Both the position numbers and the translations under genes were made by a program. This document shows, piece after piece, positions 6,276-7,470 of a stretch of 7,470 nucleotides of DNA (positions within the stretch are counted from its first letter, which is position 1; each line of letters begins with the position of its first letter). The notes beneath the pieces were generated by a model that was given only the letters and a program-made list of their open reading frames with translations, did not search any database and was not told where the DNA came from. The stretch covers positions 1-7,470 of the forward strand of contig WFTX01000186.1 in NCBI GenBank assembly GCA_015485235.1, read 5' to 3'. The stretch comes from Nitrospirota bacterium (GTDB lineage Bacteria > Nitrospirota > Thermodesulfovibrionia > Thermodesulfovibrionales > JdFR-85).

Positions 6276-6595
6276 TGGTTATCCAGCTTGTTCAACTGCC
6301 CTTTAATTGCCTCCCTTAGTAACTGAACAGACGGGACATTGCTGAGCCTTCCCGAGGGCTCGGAAAACATCCTTCAGGAAAAACCTGTTATATCAACAGG
6401 CTGGATGTCTTCTCCGTTTATAAGCACGGAGGGAGAGCCTCTCAGGCCAAGACTCCGGGCCTCATTTTCTGTTACACGATAGAAATTAACTTCTGCCTCA
6501 ACGCCTTCCGCCTCTAAGGCCCTTTTCATATTTTCTCTCAGTGATTCCTCAGATGCACAGGCCATCGACATGTAACAGTCTATTCTCAGAGTCAT
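6272..6595 (-). CDS. Thioredoxin-like selenoprotein (Sec at residue 74, in-frame UGA)
   Basis: Read with the UGA at 6376-6374 as selenocysteine, this is a 107-residue protein. The N-terminus is a small thioredoxin-like fold with C7 and C13 near the usual redox site, then the cis-Pro-like loop RGSPSVLINGEDI (52-64) and GFSUR (71-75). The 33 residues after UGA remain protein-like (GRLSNVPSVQLLREAI) and match what I recall of small thioredoxin-like proteins often near MerB-type lyases, which have GLSCR followed by a Gly-rich segment and a terminal helix. Sec therefore replaces a conserved Cys. Conventional reading would stop at 73 residues. AGGAGG precedes the ATG inside vapC, the ATG follows the vapC stop directly, and the final TGA overlaps the phospholipase GTG. 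It could be a SaoT-like protein of the selenium-assisted organometal system, but I cannot confirm that. A nonsense-mutated gene is the alternative. Confidence 0.85.
6344..6366 (-). promoter_or_regulatory. Candidate bacterial SECIS element of the thioredoxin-like gene
   Basis: Just after the UGA two mutually exclusive hairpins are possible. One has a 7-bp stem (TTTCCGA with TCGGGAA, one G-U pair, 6366-6349) and a GCCC loop starting with G, 15 nt after the UGA. The other has a perfect 5-bp stem (GAGCC with GGCTC, 6361-6344) and an 8-nt loop starting 18 nt after the UGA. Known bacterial SECIS loops lie about 16-37 nt from the UGA and usually carry a G in the first two loop bases. Neither is an ideal match. 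Confidence 0.5.
6374..6376 (-). other. In-frame UGA read as selenocysteine (thioredoxin-like gene)
   Basis: The codon lies between GGT TTT TCC and AGG, in the place of the family's conserved Cys. The frame stays open for 33 more codons and ends in a gene-coupling GTGA overlap. Confidence 0.83.
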
Positions 6596-6973
6596 TCATT
6601 TCCTCCTTTCTATATACCTCACGCCAGGCAGGCCTTCAAAATCGCTATCCTGTGTCCAGATAGTTGCATTGTATTTCCTTGCCGTTGCAAGGACTACACT
6701 ATCGGCAAGAGGCAGCTTCAGTTCATGCCCAAGTTTTGCAGACAACAATGCAATCTGCGTATCAAGTGCCACTACCTCGGCCTGTTCCATAACAGCTATA
6801 ACCTGAAGGGCTAAGTCTTCCCCCTTCTGACAAAGGGTTGATTTGAAGACTTCATGTATGCAGATTGAGGGGACAATCAACTCTAAAATATTACTCAGTG
6901 GTTTTTCGAAAAAGCCGGCATTCGGTCCGTCTGCAAAATACTCAAGCCATCCACAGGAATCCACAAGGTTCAT
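6596..6973 (-). CDS. vapC: VapC-family PIN-domain toxin ribonuclease
   Basis: A 125-residue PIN-domain protein with the four acidic active-site residues in their usual places: D5 (LVDSCGWLEY), E41 (ICIHEV), D91 (LADSVVLATA) and D109 (TQDSDF). These bind Mg2+ or Mn2+ for endoribonuclease cleavage, typically of tRNA or rRNA in VapC toxins. The length is normal and no truncation is seen. Its ATG overlaps the antitoxin stop as ATGA (6973-6970), the classic coupling of vapBC. Its 3' end carries the AGGAGG that serves the following selenoprotein gene, whose ATG directly abuts the TGA stop. The toxin is thus in the middle of a longer transcript, which is unusual for a self-contained toxin-antitoxin pair. 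Confidence 0.95.
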   Translation of the reverse strand: MNLVDSCGWLEYFADGPNAGFFEKPLSNILELIVPSICIHEVFKSTLCQKGEDLALQVIAVMEQAEVVALDTQIALLSAKLGHELKLPLADSVVLATARKYNATIWTQDSDFEGLPGVRYIERRK

Positions 6974-7176
6974 ACCCTGTCTCTGTCCCTTTTAACATCA
7001 GTACTGATCCCCCTGAGAACACCTCTCATTTTCTTTACATCCCTGACGGGAATGATCTCTATTCTGTTGAGATATTGAATGATCTGCAGTTTTTCACCAG
7101 GCCTGATTTCCATGGATTCCCTGATCTCTTTGGGAATCACAATCTGATACTTCGGCGAAACAGTAACGGCCTTCAT
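6970..7176 (-). CDS. vapB: VapB-type antitoxin, SpoVT/AbrB domain
   Basis: A 68-residue protein. Residues 1-45 form the swapped-hairpin AbrB DNA-binding domain, recognisable from VSPKYQIVIPKEIRESMEIRPGEKLQII (positions 6-33). The basic tail (GVLRGISTDVKRDRDRV) is the region that binds and blocks the VapC active site in this family. It presumably represses its own promoter as the VapBC complex. GGAGG lies nine bases before ATG 7176, and an extended -10 promoter with a palindrome lies about 40 bp upstream. It overlaps vapC by 4 bp. The sequence is intact. Confidence 0.94.
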   Translation of the reverse strand: MKAVTVSPKYQIVIPKEIRESMEIRPGEKLQIIQYLNRIEIIPVRDVKKMRGVLRGISTDVKRDRDRV

Positions 7177-7206
7177 ATGACGATACCTCCATCGATAATC
7201 ATTTTG

Positions 7207-7223
7207 TAATACTTATTATAGCA
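7207..7223 (-). promoter_or_regulatory. vapBC promoter with overlapping palindromic operator
   Basis: On the minus strand TG (7223-7222), one base and TATAAT (7220-7215) form an extended -10 box, giving a start near 7208 and a leader of about 30 nt. A palindrome, TAATA-CT-TATTA (7207-7218), covers the -10 box and the start. This is the place expected for an autoregulatory operator of an AbrB-type antitoxin. The promoter would let the four downstream genes be expressed separately from the HMA gene. Confidence 0.6.
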
Positions 7224-7246
7224 CAAAGTTGAACTGATAATTCCAT

Positions 7247-7462
7247 TCATTCCCGTTCTGTTCTCCCGATAACCTTCCCCCTGTATCCTCCCGCCCTTGA
7301 GACAGCCTCCTCAAGGGCCTCATCACTGACTTTCCCATCAACTACCACCCATGCCTTCTTCTCCTTGAAGGAGACCTTCGCCTTTTTTACGCCTTCAACC
7401 CCTTCCAGGGATTTTCTTATCGCCAGGGGTCAGAGCTGGCAGGTCATGCCCTCTATCTCCAT
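7247..7462 (-). CDS. Heavy-metal-associated (MerP-like) selenoprotein with CxxU motif
   Basis: Reading the UGA at 7432-7430 as selenocysteine gives 71 residues with the HMA metal-binding motif GMTCQLU (5-11), where the family has GMTCxxC. After it the normal HMA pattern follows: IRKSLEGVEGVKKAKVSF (15-32), a strand with AWVVVDG (38-44), helix SDEALEEAVSRAGGY (46-60) and a final strand. The fold is complete. HMA proteins bind soft metals such as Hg(II), Cu(I) or Zn(II) through both Cys; a selenolate would raise affinity for Hg. The start at 7462 is preceded by AGGTGAT, a good anti-16S match cut by the window edge. The upstream frame (GTG ATA) is open, so a longer N-terminus is possible. No terminator separates it from the vapBC promoter. 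A point-mutated pseudogene is the alternative. Confidence 0.85.
7397..7413 (-). promoter_or_regulatory. Candidate bacterial SECIS element of the HMA gene
   Basis: After the UGA, AATCCC (7413-7408) pairs with GGGGTT (7402-7397; one T-G wobble), leaving the loop TGGAA. The loop begins 23 nt after the UGA and has G as its second base, both within the described range for bacterial SECIS elements. Outer pairing of CCCC directly after the UGA with the same G run is a competing fold. Confidence 0.6.
7430..7432 (-). other. In-frame UGA read as selenocysteine (HMA gene)
   Basis: The codon replaces the second Cys of the metal-binding CxxC (TGC CAG CTC TGA). Sixty codons of recognisable HMA sequence follow in the same frame. 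Confidence 0.85.
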
Positions 7463-7470
7463 TATCACCT

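Noticed and set aside
6272..7462. UGA reassigned to Gly or Trp (alternative genetic code)
   Set aside because: UGA terminates complete kinase, YtxH, VapB and VapC proteins here, and Trp is encoded by UGG; only two UGAs are internal and both fall on conserved Cys positions.

Overview
The window looks like chromosomal DNA from an anaerobic, selenocysteine-using bacterium. A Nitrospirota or Desulfobacterota-type lineage fits the gene content: a DUF948/YtxH pair, a hybrid-cluster-associated CxxC protein, a WrbA-like flavoprotein and a kinase with a periplasmic solute-binding sensor. That placement is inference. UGA is a normal terminator for several genes here (kinase, YtxH, VapB, VapC), so this is not a UGA-reassigned genetic code.

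Layout. Positions 1-283 hold no convincing gene but carry a 12-bp inverted repeat that looks like a dispersed element. A tRNA-Arg(UCU) follows on the minus strand at 284-360. A 793-residue hybrid sensor kinase fills 486-2867 (minus). Divergent from it, a plus-strand pair at 2944-3677 encodes a DUF948-type membrane-anchored coiled-coil protein and a YtxH protein, closed by an intrinsic terminator. A second plus-strand unit (3881-4220) encodes a CxxC redox protein of the DUF1858 type and a 42-residue Cys-rich protein, closed by a very strong terminator. A third plus-strand unit (4428-5353) has an unrecognised 84-residue protein and a WrbA-like flavodoxin. It converges with a minus-strand gene cluster that runs to the right end.

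The minus-strand cluster is the notable part. In transcription order it encodes an HMA (MerP-like) metal-binding protein, a VapB antitoxin (AbrB type), a VapC PIN toxin, a small thioredoxin-like protein and a patatin-like phospholipase. Both the HMA gene and the thioredoxin-like gene contain one in-frame UGA exactly where the family has a conserved Cys (CxxC becomes CxxU; GxSCR becomes GFSUR). Homologous-looking sequence continues after each UGA, and each is followed by a possible bacterial SECIS hairpin. Read this way, the thioredoxin-like gene ends in a 4-bp GTGA overlap with the phospholipase start, and the VapB-VapC-selenoprotein-phospholipase genes form one tightly coupled unit. I interpret these as two selenoprotein genes that conventional ORF calling would truncate or miss. 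They may belong to a selenium-dependent metal or organometal handling locus that continues beyond the right edge.

The other noteworthy items are a probable leaderless promoter in front of the DUF948 gene, a 42-residue zinc-binding-like gene, a CRP/FNR-like palindrome upstream of the CxxC protein, and a 17-bp convergent gene overlap.
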